Source: Silanimonas sp.
GTDB taxonomy: Bacteria > Pseudomonadota > Gammaproteobacteria > Xanthomonadales > Xanthomonadaceae
NCBI GenBank assembly: GCA_018334015.1
Contig: JAGXTI010000029.1
Span: 61,361-125,360 of the forward strand
Reading direction: 5' to 3'
Length of the DNA stretch: 64,000 nt
In this document: piece after piece, positions 1 to 9,081 of the stretch
Layout of the letters: each line of letters begins with the position of its first letter
How positions within the stretch are numbered: the stretch's first letter is position 1
Made by a program: the position numbers and the translations under genes
Notes under the pieces: generated by a model
Told to the model about the DNA's origin: nothing
Database searches by the model: none
What the model saw: the letters and a program-made list of their open reading frames with translations, nothing else

Positions 1-382
1 CCACGACCTCACCGATGCGGTCGGCCAGTTTCTGCAGCCGCGTGCGCAGCACCTTGTGGTAGTCGCGACCCAACGCGTAGCGGGCGATGTAGGCGCGGCT
101 GCCATCGGCGAGGGTGGCCCAACACGCCGCATCGTCGTCGACGCCGTAGTCCATGCGCACGCTGATGACGCGCAGGGTGCCGGGCACCAGTTCGGCGGGG
201 CGGCTGCGCTTGCGGCCGTGGCGGGCCATCCAATCCATCGTCGCGTGGTGACCGCGGTCCAGCCAGTCCTGCAGGTGCGCTTCGTCCCGGGCCAGCGTTC
301 CGGCGCTGATGCCGGCCTGCTGGAAGCCGAGTTCCCCGGCCCAGCGCTTGATGTCGGCGGCGAGCGCGGCCCAGTCGTGCAT
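1..382 (-). CDS. queG: Epoxyqueuosine reductase QueG, N-terminal part (gene runs off the window)
   Basis: The minus strand from the ATG at 382 to the window edge reads about 127 residues beginning MHDWAALAADIKRWA, with the family-typical stretches GFQQAGIS, HATMDWMARHG and YALGRDYHKVLR. QueG is the cobalamin- and [4Fe-4S]-dependent enzyme that reduces epoxyqueuosine to queuosine in the wobble base of some tRNAs. The catalytic middle and the iron-sulfur C-terminus lie outside the window. It is divergent from nnr with only 23 bp between the start codons, a layout common in gammaproteobacteria. The start is chosen because upstream sequence belongs to the nnr promoter. Confidence 0.9.
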   Translation of the reverse strand, partial: MHDWAALAADIKRWAGELGFQQAGISAGTLARDEAHLQDWLDRGHHATMDWMARHGRKRSRPAELVPGTLRVISVRMDYGVDDDAACWATLADGSRAYIARYALGRDYHKVLRTRLQKLADRIGEVV

Positions 383-405
383 GGCGGCGAGTATAGAATC
401 CCGCC

Positions 406-1872
406 ATGTCCGATGCCCTGCCGCTGTACCGCACCGAATCGGTGCGCGCGATCGAACGCGCGGCGGCGGCCGAGGGCTTGGACGCCGGGTCGCTGATGCA
501 GCGCGCCGGCGCGGCGGCGGCGCTGGAATTGCGCCGGCACTGGTCGCAGGCCCGGCGCATCGGCGTGTTCTGCGGCAGCGGCAACAACGGTGGCGATGCC
601 TACGTGGCCGCCCTTCGCCTGCGCGAGGCCGGGCTCGAGGTCGAGCTGTTCGCCCTCGCGCCGCCGCGCAGCAGCGAGGCGGTGGCCGCCCACGCCGCCT
701 GGTGTGCGGCGGGCGGCACGGTGGCGCTTTTCGAGGACGCCCTGCCACCGGCCGAGGTCTGGATCGATGGCCTGTTCGGCACCGGTCTGGCACGCCGGCC
801 GGAAGGGCCGGCCGCCGCCGCCATCCTGGCCCTCAACCGTGCCCGCGCCGCTGGCGCGGCGGTGTTGGCGCTCGACCTGCCCTCGGGGCTCGATGCCGAT
901 TGCAGTGCCGCACCGGGCCCGACCGTGCAGGCCGATCGCACGCTCACCTTCATCGCCGCCAAGCCGGGCCTGTTCACCGGGCCGGCGCTCGATGCGGTGG
1001 GGGATGTGCAGATCGCCGAACTCGGTCTGGCCGGGTACTGCGCCCGACGCCCGGCCGACGCGCTGGCGTTGGAGCCTTCGGCCCTGTTCGAGGCCCTGCC
1101 GCGCCGCCCCCGCGACAGCCACAAGGGCCACAACGGCCGGGTGCTGGCCGTCGGTGGCGATTCCGGCATGGAGGGCGCGATCGTGCTCTGCGCCGAGGCG
1201 GCGGCGCGCGCCGGTGCCGGCTGGGTGGAGGTCGCCAGCACGGCGCTGGCCGCCGCCACCCTGCGCCTGCGTCGCCCGGAGGTGATGGGCGGGGTGATCG
1301 CCGCGGCCGACCGCATGGCGGCCCTGCAGCGCGCCGATGCCATCGTCTGCGGCCCCGGACTTGGTGCGGCCGGACTGGCCGCGGACTGGTTCGAGCCGGT
1401 GCTGACGAGCGGCCGGCCGCTGGTGCTGGATGCCGATGCCCTGAATCGTCTGGCCGCAGCCCCCCGCCGCCTGCCCGGCGCGGTGCTCACGCCGCACCCC
1501 GGCGAGGCCGCGCGCCTGCTCGGCACCGACAGCGTCAGCGTTCAGGCCGATCGCTGGGCGGCGCTGGCCGCCCTGGTCGAGCGCTACGCGGCCACGGTGG
1601 TGCTGAAAGGGGCGGGCACCCTGATCGGCGCGCCGGGCGAGCTGCCGCGTGTGTTGCGGGCCGGCAACCCCGGCATGGCCTCGGCCGGCATGGGCGATGC
1701 CCTGGCCGGCGTGGTGGCGGCCTTCCGGGCGCAGGGCCTCGATGCCTTCCGCGCCGGCTGGGCCGCCGCCCTGGCCCATGCCCTGGCCGCCGATGCCGCT
1801 GCCACCGAGGGCCAGCGCGGCCTGCTCGCCGGTGATGTGATCGCCGCCCTGCGCGGCGTGCTGCCGCCATGA
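406..1872 (+). CDS. nnr: Bifunctional NAD(P)HX epimerase/dehydratase
   Basis: This 488-residue cytosolic enzyme repairs hydrated NADH and NADPH. The N-terminal half is a YjeF_N epimerase with the GSGNNGGD motif at about 57-64. The C-terminal half is an ADP/ATP-dependent dehydratase of the ribokinase fold, with NPGMASAGMGD at about 421-431. Length and domain order match the bacterial fusion. It overlaps tsaE by 4 bases, so the two are translated as a unit. A -10-like TATAGAAT at 392-399 sits only 7 bp before the ATG, suggesting a very short leader; no convincing -35 is seen. Confidence 0.95.
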   Translation: MSDALPLYRTESVRAIERAAAAEGLDAGSLMQRAGAAAALELRRHWSQARRIGVFCGSGNNGGDAYVAALRLREAGLEVELFALAPPRSSEAVAAHAAWCAAGGTVALFEDALPPAEVWIDGLFGTGLARRPEGPAAAAILALNRARAAGAAVLALDLPSGLDADCSAAPGPTVQADRTLTFIAAKPGLFTGPALDAVGDVQIAELGLAGYCARRPADALALEPSALFEALPRRPRDSHKGHNGRVLAVGGDSGMEGAIVLCAEAAARAGAGWVEVASTALAAATLRLRRPEVMGGVIAAADRMAALQRADAIVCGPGLGAAGLAADWFEPVLTSGRPLVLDADALNRLAAAPRRLPGAVLTPHPGEAARLLGTDSVSVQADRWAALAALVERYAATVVLKGAGTLIGAPGELPRVLRAGNPGMASAGMGDALAGVVAAFRAQGLDAFRAGWAAALAHALAADAAATEGQRGLLAGDVIAALRGVLPP

Positions 1873-2345
1873 GCGCGCCGATCCGCATCATCGATCTGCC
1901 CGACGCGGCGGCCACCGAGGCCTTGGGCCGTGCACTGGCGGCGGCTCGGCCGGTCCGGGCCCACCTCGCCCTGGAGGGCGATCTGGGGGCCGGCAAATCC
2001 ACCCTGGCGCGGGCTCTGTTGCGTGCGCTCGGTGTGAGCGGCAGCATCCGCAGCCCGACCTACAGCCTGATCGAACGCTACCCCTTGGCGGACGGTGGCG
2101 AGGCCGCCCACCTCGACCTGTACCGGCTTGCCGATGCCGGCGAGCTGGATGTCCTTGGCCTTGACGAACTGGAAGCCAGCGCCTCGCTCTGGCTGGTGGA
2201 ATGGCCGGAACGGGGAGGCCGGCAGTTGCCGCCGGCCGATCTTGCCGTGGCCTTGCAGGTCGAGGGTGAAGGACGCCGAGCGCGACTGCGGGCCTTGAGC
2301 CCGACCGGCCGTGACTGGCTGGCGGGCGTGCCGGGGTCCCGTTGA
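1869..2345 (+). CDS. tsaE: tRNA threonylcarbamoyladenosine biosynthesis ATPase TsaE
   Basis: A small 158-residue P-loop protein with Walker A GDLGAGKST at 37-45 and the family pattern SPTYSLIERYP after it. TsaE works with TsaB and TsaD in transferring the threonylcarbamoyl group to A37 of ANN-decoding tRNAs. The ATG overlaps the end of nnr. In many relatives amiC follows immediately; here a 1.35-kb repeat-rich spacer separates the two. Confidence 0.94.
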   Translation: MSAPIRIIDLPDAAATEALGRALAAARPVRAHLALEGDLGAGKSTLARALLRALGVSGSIRSPTYSLIERYPLADGGEAAHLDLYRLADAGELDVLGLDELEASASLWLVEWPERGGRQLPPADLAVALQVEGEGRRARLRALSPTGRDWLAGVPGSR

Positions 2346-2441
2346 TGTGAAATTGGTAGCACCCCGCAAGGCAGGCCTCTGGGCTATCGCGGCGTGGGTG
2401 CAGTTGATTGCGTCTTGGTCTGCTGGAGCACGGAACAGGGC

Positions 2442-2536
2442 CATACCCTCGCGCCTGCGCCACGCCCTCGCGCCTGCGCCATGCCCTTGCGCCTGCGCCA
2501 TGCCCTTGCGCCTGCGCCATGCCCTCGCGCCTGCCG
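2442..2536. repeat. 19-bp tandem repeat, five copies
   Basis: Five consecutive 19-bp units at 2442, 2461, 2480, 2499 and 2518, with core CATGCCCT-T/C-GCGCCTGCGC. The two central copies are identical; outer ones differ by one to a few bases. There are no spacers between units. The last unit runs into the first copy of the long duplicated element. Confidence 0.85.
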
Positions 2537-2990
2537 ACGCGCGACCTGCGGACGCGACGGCTCAGGCTCCGCGTCCCGCTCCGCATTCGCCGCCGCTCGC
2601 CCTCCTTGGCTCGCTTCGCTGTCCGCGAGGCCGCGCTGGCGCGGCGCTCGCAGACGGCCATCGGCCGCAGTAGGCGATCCACCAAAAGGATGTGAAGCGA
2701 AGCCAAGATCGTGCTGCTCACTTCATGACCGCCACAGCCGCGAAGCACCCTGCGCGGCAGGCTGGGGGCTTGCGGCGGAATTCGAGGGCCGGCCCGGTGA
2801 TCAGACGTGAGGCCCGCAGGGTGCGCCCCGGATGGGCGCACCGACCGAGGGCGCCAAGGATGCGCCCTTCGGTCGGCCCGTCGGGTTTCTTGCCCTACGG
2901 CTGCCGGCCTGAGTCCGCCGCAAGCTCCCCGGCCTGTCGTAGCGGGGGTACTGCTCCGGGCTCACAGCCTGCTGCGGTGTGGGCGCAGCT
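2522..2990. repeat. Long duplicated non-coding element, copy 1
   Basis: It starts at CCCTCGCGCCTGCCGACGCG and is repeated 509 bp downstream with roughly 90 percent identity. It holds two adjacent strong inverted repeats: GGTGCGCCC/GGGCGCACC at 2820-2828 and 2834-2842 with loop CGGAT, and CCGACCGAGGGCGC paired with the mirrored sequence ending about 2876. Length differences between copies (for example CAAGGA versus AGGA in the second loop) break reading frames, which argues against coding. Confidence 0.8.
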
Positions 2991-3030
2991 CCGGGCACGT
3001 CCCGGCCTGCTGGATCGCAACGACCCAGCA

Positions 3031-3478
3031 CCCTCGCGCCTGCCGACGCGCGACCTGCGGACGCGACGGCTCAGGCTCCGCGTCCCGCTACGCATTCGCC
3101 GCCGCTCGCCCTCCATGGCTCGCTTCGCTGTCCACGAGGCCGCGCTGGCGCGGCGCTCGCTGACGGGCATCTGCCGTAAGACGCGATCCACCCAAAGGAT
3201 GCGAAGCGAAGCCAAGATCGTGCTGCTCACTTCATGACCGCCACAGCCGCGAAGCACCCCGCCAGGCAGGCTGGGGAGCTTGCGGCGGAATTCGAGGGCC
3301 GGCCCAATGATCAGACGCCAGGCCCGCAGGGTGCGCCCCGGACGGGCGCACCGACCGAGGGCGCAGGATGCGCCCTTCGGTCGGCCCGTCGGGTTTCTTG
3401 CCACACCGCTACCGGCCCGAGTCCGCCGCAGGCCCCATGCCTGTCGCAGCGGGGGGTGCTGCTTCGGTCGCGTCCCGG
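3031..3478. repeat. Long duplicated non-coding element, copy 2
   Basis: Second copy of the element at 2522. The first hairpin is at 3330-3338/3344-3352 with loop CGGAC instead of CGGAT, so stem bases are kept and the loop base differs. The second hairpin keeps both arms and differs in loop length. A block of about 60 bases around 3205-3260, including CTTCATGACCGCCACAGCC, is identical to copy 1. Confidence 0.8.
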
Positions 3479-3594
3479 CCTGTTGCGGCGGAGGTGCTGC
3501 TTCGGGCGCGTCCTGACCTGTCGCAGCGGGGGGTGCTGCTCCGGGTTCGTCCCAACCTGTCTCGGCGGGGGGGGGTGTCGGTTCCGAAATGACG
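3440..3594. repeat. 39-bp degenerate tandem repeat, four copies
   Basis: Units begin with CCTGTCGCAGCGG-like sequence at 3440, 3479, 3517 and 3556 and continue GGTGCTGCTTCGGGCGCGTC. Related degenerate units also occur near 2934-3030 at the end of the first long copy. Read on the minus strand they would give a Pro/Ala-rich repeat peptide, but no start site or domain supports translation. Confidence 0.7.
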
Positions 3595-3699
3595 GTTAGG
3601 GCCGGTTCATCAGGCGATACCCGAGGAAGGTTTCGCAGGTCACGGATTCGCAAGGGAAAAGCCCTTGCAAAACCCGATCACCGGTGCTTCAATCTCCTC

Positions 3700-5094
3700 A
3701 TGCCGCGATTTCCCGCCCTGTCGCTGACGCGCTGGCTGCACCTCGCCCTGCTCTTGGGCGCGGTCGCCTACGCCGCGCTGGCACAGGCCGGTGGCCAGCT
3801 CAACCAGCTGCGACTGAGCGCCGGCGAAGGCAAAACCCGGGCCGAACTGCGGCTCGATGCCGCCCCCGGCGAGTACCGGGTGTTCAGCCTCGACAACCCC
3901 AAACGGCTGGTGCTCGATCTGCCCGGCACCTCATTGGCCGAGGGCTTTCGTGCACCGGCACCGAATGGCCGGGTCATCGGGGTTCGTACCGGCACGCCAA
4001 GCCCCGGAAAATTGCGGGTGGTGTTCGATCTGGGTGGCGCGGTCAAGCCGCGCAGCCGCGTCGAGGGCGAAGGTCGTGAGACCCGGCTGATCCTCGAATT
4101 GTTCCGTGCAGAAGAATCCGGCAACGCCACCGCCAGCACCCCCACCACCACCCGCAGCGGAACCTCCGCCACGCCCACGGCCGGGGAGCCTTCCGCAGCT
4201 GCCGCGAGCGGTGAGCGGCCGGTGTTGATCGCCATCGACGCGGGCCACGGTGGCCGTGATCCCGGTGCCATCGGCGGTGGCGGCACCTTCGAGAAAACCG
4301 TCACTCTTCAGGTGTCACGGGCACTGGCCGAGGCGATCAACCGCCATCCGGGCATGCGCGCCCTGATGATCCGCAACGGCGATTACTTCATCCCGCTCGG
4401 CGACCGTTTCCGTAAAGCACGCGAGGCCCAGGCTGATCTCTTCATCTCGGTGCATGCCGATGCCGCCGCCAACCGCCAGGCGCGTGGCGCCTCGGTGTTC
4501 GTGCTCTCCACTCGCGGTGCCTCCAGCGAGGCGGCGCGTTTCCTCGCCGACCGCGAGAACAACGCCGATCTGGTCGGCGGCGTCTCACTCGACGACAAGG
4601 ACCGCAACCTCGCCGCGGTGCTGCTCGACCTTTCGCAAAGCGCCACCCTGCGTGCTTCCGACGAGGCCGCGGGTCATGTGCTCGATGCGCTGCGCGAGGT
4701 CGGCAAGACCCGCAAGCCGGACGTCGAGCGCGCCAATTTCTGGGTGCTGCGCTCGCCCGACGTGCCCTCGATGCTCTTGGAAACCGGCTTCCTCACCAAT
4801 GCCGAGGACGAGCGCCGGCTCAACGATCCGGCTTTCCGCGAACGGCTCGCCCGCGAAGTGGCCCGTGGCGTGGCCGATCATTTCGCCGCGCAGCCGCCGC
4901 CGGGCACCTGGTTCGCGGCCAACCAGGATCGGCTCGACATCAACCGCCAGCACGTGGTCGCCCGCGGCGAGACCCTGGGCCTGATCGCCGCCCGCCATGG
5001 CGTCTCGGTCTCCGAACTGCGCCGCGCCAACGCCCTGCGTGGCGATGCCGTGCGCGCCGGCGAACGCCTGCGGATTCCGGCCGCACCGCGCTGA
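3700..5094 (+). CDS. amiC: Periplasmic N-acetylmuramoyl-L-alanine amidase AmiC-type (AMIN, Amidase_3, LysM)
   Basis: A 464-residue exported enzyme that cleaves the amide bond between MurNAc and the stem peptide during daughter-cell separation. After a signal peptide ([16 protein letters not shown]) comes an AMIN domain, a Ser/Thr/Ala linker, and an Amidase_3 domain with zinc ligands in [10 protein letters not shown] (His about 183), FISVHADA and the catalytic Glu in [11 protein letters not shown]-terminal LysM ([17 protein letters not shown]) binds glycan. The ATG at 3700 is chosen because it gives a clean signal peptide; the open frame extends to 3589 through repeat-derived sequence. mutL follows. 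Confidence 0.93.
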   Translation: MPRFPALSLTRWLHLALLLGAVAYAALAQAGGQLNQLRLSAGEGKTRAELRLDAAPGEYRVFSLDNPKRLVLDLPGTSLAEGFRAPAPNGRVIGVRTGTPSPGKLRVVFDLGGAVKPRSRVEGEGRETRLILELFRAEESGNATASTPTTTRSGTSATPTAGEPSAAAASGERPVLIAIDAGHGGRDPGAIGGGGTFEKTVTLQVSRALAEAINRHPGMRALMIRNGDYFIPLGDRFRKAREAQADLFISVHADAAANRQARGASVFVLSTRGASSEAARFLADRENNADLVGGVSLDDKDRNLAAVLLDLSQSATLRASDEAAGHVLDALREVGKTRKPDVERANFWVLRSPDVPSMLLETGFLTNAEDERRLNDPAFRERLAREVARGVADHFAAQPPPGTWFAANQDRLDINRQHVVARGETLGLIAARHGVSVSELRRANALRGDAVRAGERLRIPAAPR

Positions 5095-5155
5095 GACCCG
5101 GCCGGGCAGGGCGGCGCTCGGCTATCATCGGCGGCCGTTTCCGCGGCCTGCCACC

Positions 5156-6958
5156 ATGCCGATCCAGTTGCTGCCCGAAGTGCTGGTCAACCAGATCGCC
5201 GCCGGCGAAGTGGTCGAGCGGCCGGCTTCGGTGGTCAAAGAACTGGTCGAGAACGCGCTCGATGCCGGCGCCCGCCGGATCGAGGTCGAACTCGAAGAGG
5301 GCGGAGCGCGGCTGGTGCGGATCCGCGACGACGGCAGCGGCATCGCCCCCGACGAGCTGCGGCTCGCGGTGTCGCGCCACGCCACCAGCAAGATCGCCAG
5401 CCTCGACGATCTGGAGGCGGTGGCCACCCTGGGCTTCCGTGGTGAGGCCCTGCCGTCGATCGCCTCGGTCAGCCGTTTCAGCCTGACCTCGCGCACCGCC
5501 GATGCTGCTCACGGTCACCGGCTCGAGGTCGAAGGTGGCCGGGTCGGCCAGCCGGTGCCGCACCCGCACCCGATCGGCAGCACGGTCGAGGTGCGCGATC
5601 TGTTCGCCAACCTGCCGGCGCGCCGGCGATTCCTCAAGGCCGAGCGCACCGAACTGGGCCACATCGAGGACTGGCTGCGGCAGTTGGCGCTGGCGCGGCC
5701 GGAGATCGAGCTGCGCCTGCTCCACAACGGCCGCCTGCTGCGCCAGTACCGGCCGGTCAGCGCCGAGCCCGAACGACGCCTGGCCGAGGTGCTGGGCCCG
5801 GAGTTTCCGGCGCAGGCCCTGCGCATTGAGCAGGCCGCGGCCGGCCTCCGCCTGCACGGCTGGATCGGCCTGCCCGGCGCGGCGCGCAGCAGCAGCGACC
5901 AGCAGTTCTTCTACGTCAACGGCCGGGCGGTGCGCGATCGGGTGGTGGCGCATGCGGTGCGCCAGGCCTATGCCGATGTGCTCTACCACGGCCGCCATCC
6001 GGCGTTCGTGCTGTTCCTCGAACTCGATCCGCGGCGGGTCGATGTCAATGTCCATCCCGCCAAGCACGAGGTCCGTTTCCGCGACGCCCGGCTGGTCCAC
6101 GATTTCATGTTCCGCAGCCTGCACGAGGCTCTGGCCGGCACCCGCGCCGGAGCCTCCGCAGCGCTCGATCAGGGCCTTGATCCGGGCCTGGCCGGGCCGA
6201 CTGCACTGCCTTCCGGCCCCGCTGCCGGCTGGCCCGGCGAGCCAGCGCGACTCGGGCTTCCTCTGGCCGAGGCGGTGGCGGGCTACCGCGCCTTGTACGG
6301 TGCGGCCTCATCGGCATCGCCTCTGTCGACGCGCTTGGCTTCGCCGTCGCCAAGCCCGGCCGATGCCGATGCCGTGCCACCGCTCGGTTTCGCGCTGGCG
6401 CAGCTGCACGGGGTCTATGTGCTGGCGCAGAACGCGCAGGGCCTGGTGCTGGTCGACATGCACGCCGCCCACGAGCGCATCACCTACGAGCGCATGAAAG
6501 CCGCGCACGCCGCCCAGGACCTGCGCGTCCAGCCCTTGCTGGTGCCGCTGGCGCTGGCCGTGAGCGAGCGCGAGGCCGACACTGCCGAACAGCATGCCGG
6601 GCTGCTTGCCGCGCTGGGTTTCGACTTGCGCCGCAGCGGACCGCAGTCGCTGTCCTTGCGCAGCGTGCCGGCCTTGCTGGCCGACCTCGATCCACGGCCC
6701 TTGCTGCTCGATGCTCTGGCCGAGCTGTCCGAGCACGGCCGCACCCGCAAAGTCGAGGAGGCGGTCCACGCGCTGATGGCCGGCTGGGCCTGCCGCGCCT
6801 CGGTGCGCGCCCATCGCCGGCTCAGCCCGCCGGAGATGGACGCCCTGTTGCGCGAGATGGAAGCCACCGAGCGCAGCGGCCAGTGCAATCACGGTCGCCC
6901 GACCTGCGTACAGTTGTCATTGGCCGAACTCGACCGGCTGTTTCTTCGTGGACGATGA
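5156..6958 (+). CDS. mutL: DNA mismatch repair protein MutL
   Basis: 600 residues. The start [20 protein letters not shown] is the classical MutL N-terminus. GHKL ATPase motifs follow: the catalytic Glu in [17 protein letters not shown], and [10 protein letters not shown]. The [13 protein letters not shown] signature ends the N-terminal half, and the C-terminal dimerisation domain ends CNHGRPTC. The C-terminus has no DQHAX2EX4E endonuclease motif (the site reads [12 protein letters not shown]), so this is the non-nicking type found with MutH/Dam or related systems. A -10-like TATCAT lies about 30 bp upstream, inside the amiC-mutL gap. Confidence 0.96.
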   Translation: MPIQLLPEVLVNQIAAGEVVERPASVVKELVENALDAGARRIEVELEEGGARLVRIRDDGSGIAPDELRLAVSRHATSKIASLDDLEAVATLGFRGEALPSIASVSRFSLTSRTADAAHGHRLEVEGGRVGQPVPHPHPIGSTVEVRDLFANLPARRRFLKAERTELGHIEDWLRQLALARPEIELRLLHNGRLLRQYRPVSAEPERRLAEVLGPEFPAQALRIEQAAAGLRLHGWIGLPGAARSSSDQQFFYVNGRAVRDRVVAHAVRQAYADVLYHGRHPAFVLFLELDPRRVDVNVHPAKHEVRFRDARLVHDFMFRSLHEALAGTRAGASAALDQGLDPGLAGPTALPSGPAAGWPGEPARLGLPLAEAVAGYRALYGAASSASPLSTRLASPSPSPADADAVPPLGFALAQLHGVYVLAQNAQGLVLVDMHAAHERITYERMKAAHAAQDLRVQPLLVPLALAVSEREADTAEQHAGLLAALGFDLRRSGPQSLSLRSVPALLADLDPRPLLLDALAELSEHGRTRKVEEAVHALMAGWACRASVRAHRRLSPPEMDALLREMEATERSGQCNHGRPTCVQLSLAELDRLFLRGR

Positions 6959-6968
6959 GGAATCGCGC

Positions 6969-7964
6969 ATGCCCCAGCCACTGCCTATCCCCCGTCTTGT
7001 GCCGGCCGGCCTGCTCGGCGTTCTGATGATCATGGCGATCGGCCTGTCAGCTTGCAGCGCTGGTCCCGAAGACCCGAGTGCGGCCGAGCAGGCGGCGGCG
7101 GCCCAGCGCGCCAAGGCCGAGGCGCAGGCCGCGCAACGCCATGCCGAAGCGGTGGAGGCCTGGCGCAAGGAACGCCTCGAACGCCTGCAACGTCCGGACG
7201 GTTGGCTGTCTCTGGTTGGCCTGCACTGGCTGGAACGTGGCAACAGCATCGTCGGCAGCGGCCCGACCCGTGGCCTGCGGCTGGCGGTCGGCCCCGACGA
7301 ACTGGGCGTGATCACGCTCGAGGGCGACGGCACGGTGCGCTTCCGGGCCAGTCGCGGCGCCGGCGTCACCTTCGATGGCAAGCCCGCCGCGGCGGGCGCG
7401 CAGCGGCTGCGCACCGATGCCGATCCGGCCGGCCCCACCGTGGTCGGCTTCAACGGCGGCGATGCCAGTTTCATCGTGATCGAACGCTCGGGTCGCCACG
7501 CCCTGCGGGTGCGCGATGCGCTGGCGCCGACGCGCACCGGCTTCACCGGCATCGACCATTTTCCGGTGACGCCGGACTGGCGCCTGGTCGGCCGCTTCGA
7601 GCCGAACCCGCCCGGCCAGACCCTCGCCACCATCAACATGCAGGGGCAGGAGGAGTTCCGCCCCAACCCCGGCGCGGTGGTGTTCGAGAAAGCCGGCCAA
7701 AGCTTCCGCTTGGAGGCCGTGGACGAGGGCGATGGTCGTCTGTTCCTGATCTTCGCCGACCGCACCAGCGGCCACGAGACCTACGCAGCGGTGCGCTTTC
7801 TTTACGCCGATCCGCCCGGCGCCGACCAGCGCGTCATCCTCGATTTCAACCGCGCCTTCAATCCGCCCTGTGCTTTCACGCCGTATTCGACCTGCCCCTT
7901 GCCGCCGCCGGGCAACCGGCTCGATCTGCGCATCGAGGCCGGCGAGAAAAAGCCACGAGCCTGA
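6969..7964 (+). CDS. DUF1684-family lipoprotein
   Basis: 331 residues starting MPQPLPIPRLVPAGL with a lipoprotein signal (lipobox LSAC) and an Ala/Glu-rich coiled stretch before the folded part. The body has DUF1684 hallmarks: RPDGWLSLVGLHWL, an FRPNPGAVVFEK segment, DRTSGHETYAAVRFLY and the C-terminal FNRAFNPPCAFTPYSTCPLPPPGNRL. The function of this family is not established. An in-frame ATG at 6948 would overlap mutL and bury the signal peptide, so 6969 is preferred. It is probably co-transcribed with mutL. Confidence 0.85.
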   Translation: MPQPLPIPRLVPAGLLGVLMIMAIGLSACSAGPEDPSAAEQAAAAQRAKAEAQAAQRHAEAVEAWRKERLERLQRPDGWLSLVGLHWLERGNSIVGSGPTRGLRLAVGPDELGVITLEGDGTVRFRASRGAGVTFDGKPAAAGAQRLRTDADPAGPTVVGFNGGDASFIVIERSGRHALRVRDALAPTRTGFTGIDHFPVTPDWRLVGRFEPNPPGQTLATINMQGQEEFRPNPGAVVFEKAGQSFRLEAVDEGDGRLFLIFADRTSGHETYAAVRFLYADPPGADQRVILDFNRAFNPPCAFTPYSTCPLPPPGNRLDLRIEAGEKKPRA

Positions 7965-7973
7965 CGTCCGGCC

Positions 7974-8495
7974 TCAGGGCAGCAGACGGATCGGCAGGGC
8001 GGCCGGCCGCAGTTCGATGCAGTCGACCGGGCAGGGCGGGATGCACAACTCGCAGCCGGTGCAGAGGTCTTCGACCACGACATGCAGGAACTTCGGCGCG
8101 CCCAGGATGGCATCGACCGGGCAGGCGGCGATGCACTTGAAGCAGCCAATGCACTCGGCCTCACGGATGCGCGCCACCTGCGGCGGTTTTTCCACGCCAT
8201 GCACCGGCGAGAGCGACTTGGGCTCGCGGTCGAGCAGGGCGGCCAAGGCGCGGATGCCGGCCTCGCCACCGGGCGGGCACTGGTTGATCTCGGCCTCGCC
8301 CTGGGCGATGGCCAGGGCGTAGGGTCGGCAGCCCGGGTAATGGCATTGCCCGCACTGGGTCTGCGGCAGCAGCGCATCGATCCGATCGGCGAGCGACCGG
8401 TAATCGGGTCGATGGCGGCGCAGCAGGGCCCGCAGGGCCCAGCCCAAGCCCAGCATCAGCAACAGCCAGAACAGCAGGGCGCCCATGGTCGCCAT
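7974..8495 (-). CDS. rnfB: RnfB-like electron-transport ferredoxin
   Basis: 173 residues: an N-terminal membrane helix ([20 protein letters not shown]), the Fe-S domain CGQCHYPGC...CPPGG, and a two-cluster 4Fe-4S ferredoxin domain ([16 protein letters not shown] and [18 protein letters not shown]). RnfB is normally part of the six-subunit Rnf membrane complex moving electrons between NADH and ferredoxin. Here only an RnfA-like gene accompanies it, five bases upstream on the same strand, so the full complex is not encoded locally. Confidence 0.88.
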   Translation of the reverse strand: MATMGALLFWLLLMLGLGWALRALLRRHRPDYRSLADRIDALLPQTQCGQCHYPGCRPYALAIAQGEAEINQCPPGGEAGIRALAALLDREPKSLSPVHGVEKPPQVARIREAECIGCFKCIAACPVDAILGAPKFLHVVVEDLCTGCELCIPPCPVDCIELRPAALPIRLLP

Positions 8496-8500
8496 GGCCC

Positions 8501-9058
8501 TCAGGGCTCCCGCAGGCCGAGTTGAACGGCCAGCAGCAGCACGGCGGCACCGAGCAGCAGCAGCGGTACGCCGCGCAGCGGGGCCGGCACCGCCGTGGCG
8601 GCCAGCCGTTCGTCCTGGGCGGTGAACAGCAGCAGGAGCAGGCCAAAGCCGAGGCCGGTGGCCAGACCTTGCAGCAGGCTCAGGAGCAGGCCGCCCTCCG
8701 CTGTGCCCAGGCCCTGCAGGCCGAGACCCAGAGCGGTGGCATTGATGGCGAGCAGCGCGAGCAGCCCCGGCGCGGGCCCGGTCTGGGCCATCGCCCGGCG
8801 CATCCACAGGCCGGTGGCCAGCACGGCCGGAACGATCGCCAGCAGCCAAGCGAGGGCTCCGGTCAGCGCCGGCACGCCGGTTTCGAGCAGGGCCGCCACG
8901 CCCAGTGTCAGGATCAGGGTGAACAGCGAGGCCAGGGCGACAAGGCCGGCGTGCTGCAACGGTCGCAGCCGGCCGGGCAGCAGGGTGCTCCGGCGCAGCA
9001 GCAGCCGGTTGGCCAGCGCCGTGCCGATCAGGATCAACAGCAGGTCGCCCATCGGCAT
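8501..9058 (-). CDS. Divergent RnfA/Nqr-type membrane subunit
   Basis: 185 residues with about six hydrophobic segments, length typical for RnfA/RnfE. Position directly before rnfB and the sequence [16 protein letters not shown] at the N-terminus (compare the conserved NNF.L..FLG of RnfA) support the family. The canonical second-half motif TNCAVLG appears as INATALG, so the Cys of the motif, associated in RnfA/RnfE with the membrane [2Fe-2S] cluster, is absent. A modified role or partner is inferred. It ends 5 bases before the rnfB start and lies 23 bp after metG. Confidence 0.7.
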   Translation of the reverse strand: MPMGDLLLILIGTALANRLLLRRSTLLPGRLRPLQHAGLVALASLFTLILTLGVAALLETGVPALTGALAWLLAIVPAVLATGLWMRRAMAQTGPAPGLLALLAINATALGLGLQGLGTAEGGLLLSLLQGLATGLGFGLLLLLFTAQDERLAATAVPAPLRGVPLLLLGAAVLLLAVQLGLREP

Positions 9059-9081
9059 TGGACCCCGGCTGCCTGTCAGGC

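Larger units (their letters stand above)
2346..3699. other. 1.35-kb gene-free spacer made of repeats
   Basis: No credible gene is seen between tsaE and amiC. Open frames exist on both strands, but they are rich in Arg/Pro/Ala/Gly, lack ribosome sites and conserved domains, and are shared between repeats only out of frame. The spacer is built from a 19-bp tandem array, two copies of a roughly 450-bp element 509 bp apart, and 39-bp units. It separates two genes that normally sit together, so it looks like inserted or expanded non-coding DNA. Confidence 0.75.

Noticed and set aside
2442-3594. Possible CRISPR array
   Set aside because: The 19- and 39-bp repeats are contiguous without unique spacers, and no cas genes are present.
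2895-3653. 252-codon minus-strand frame through the repeat region, with a Pro/Ala repeat
   Set aside because: Built from non-coding repeats; the two element copies are 509 bp apart and contain frame-breaking indels, so the peptide is not conserved between copies.
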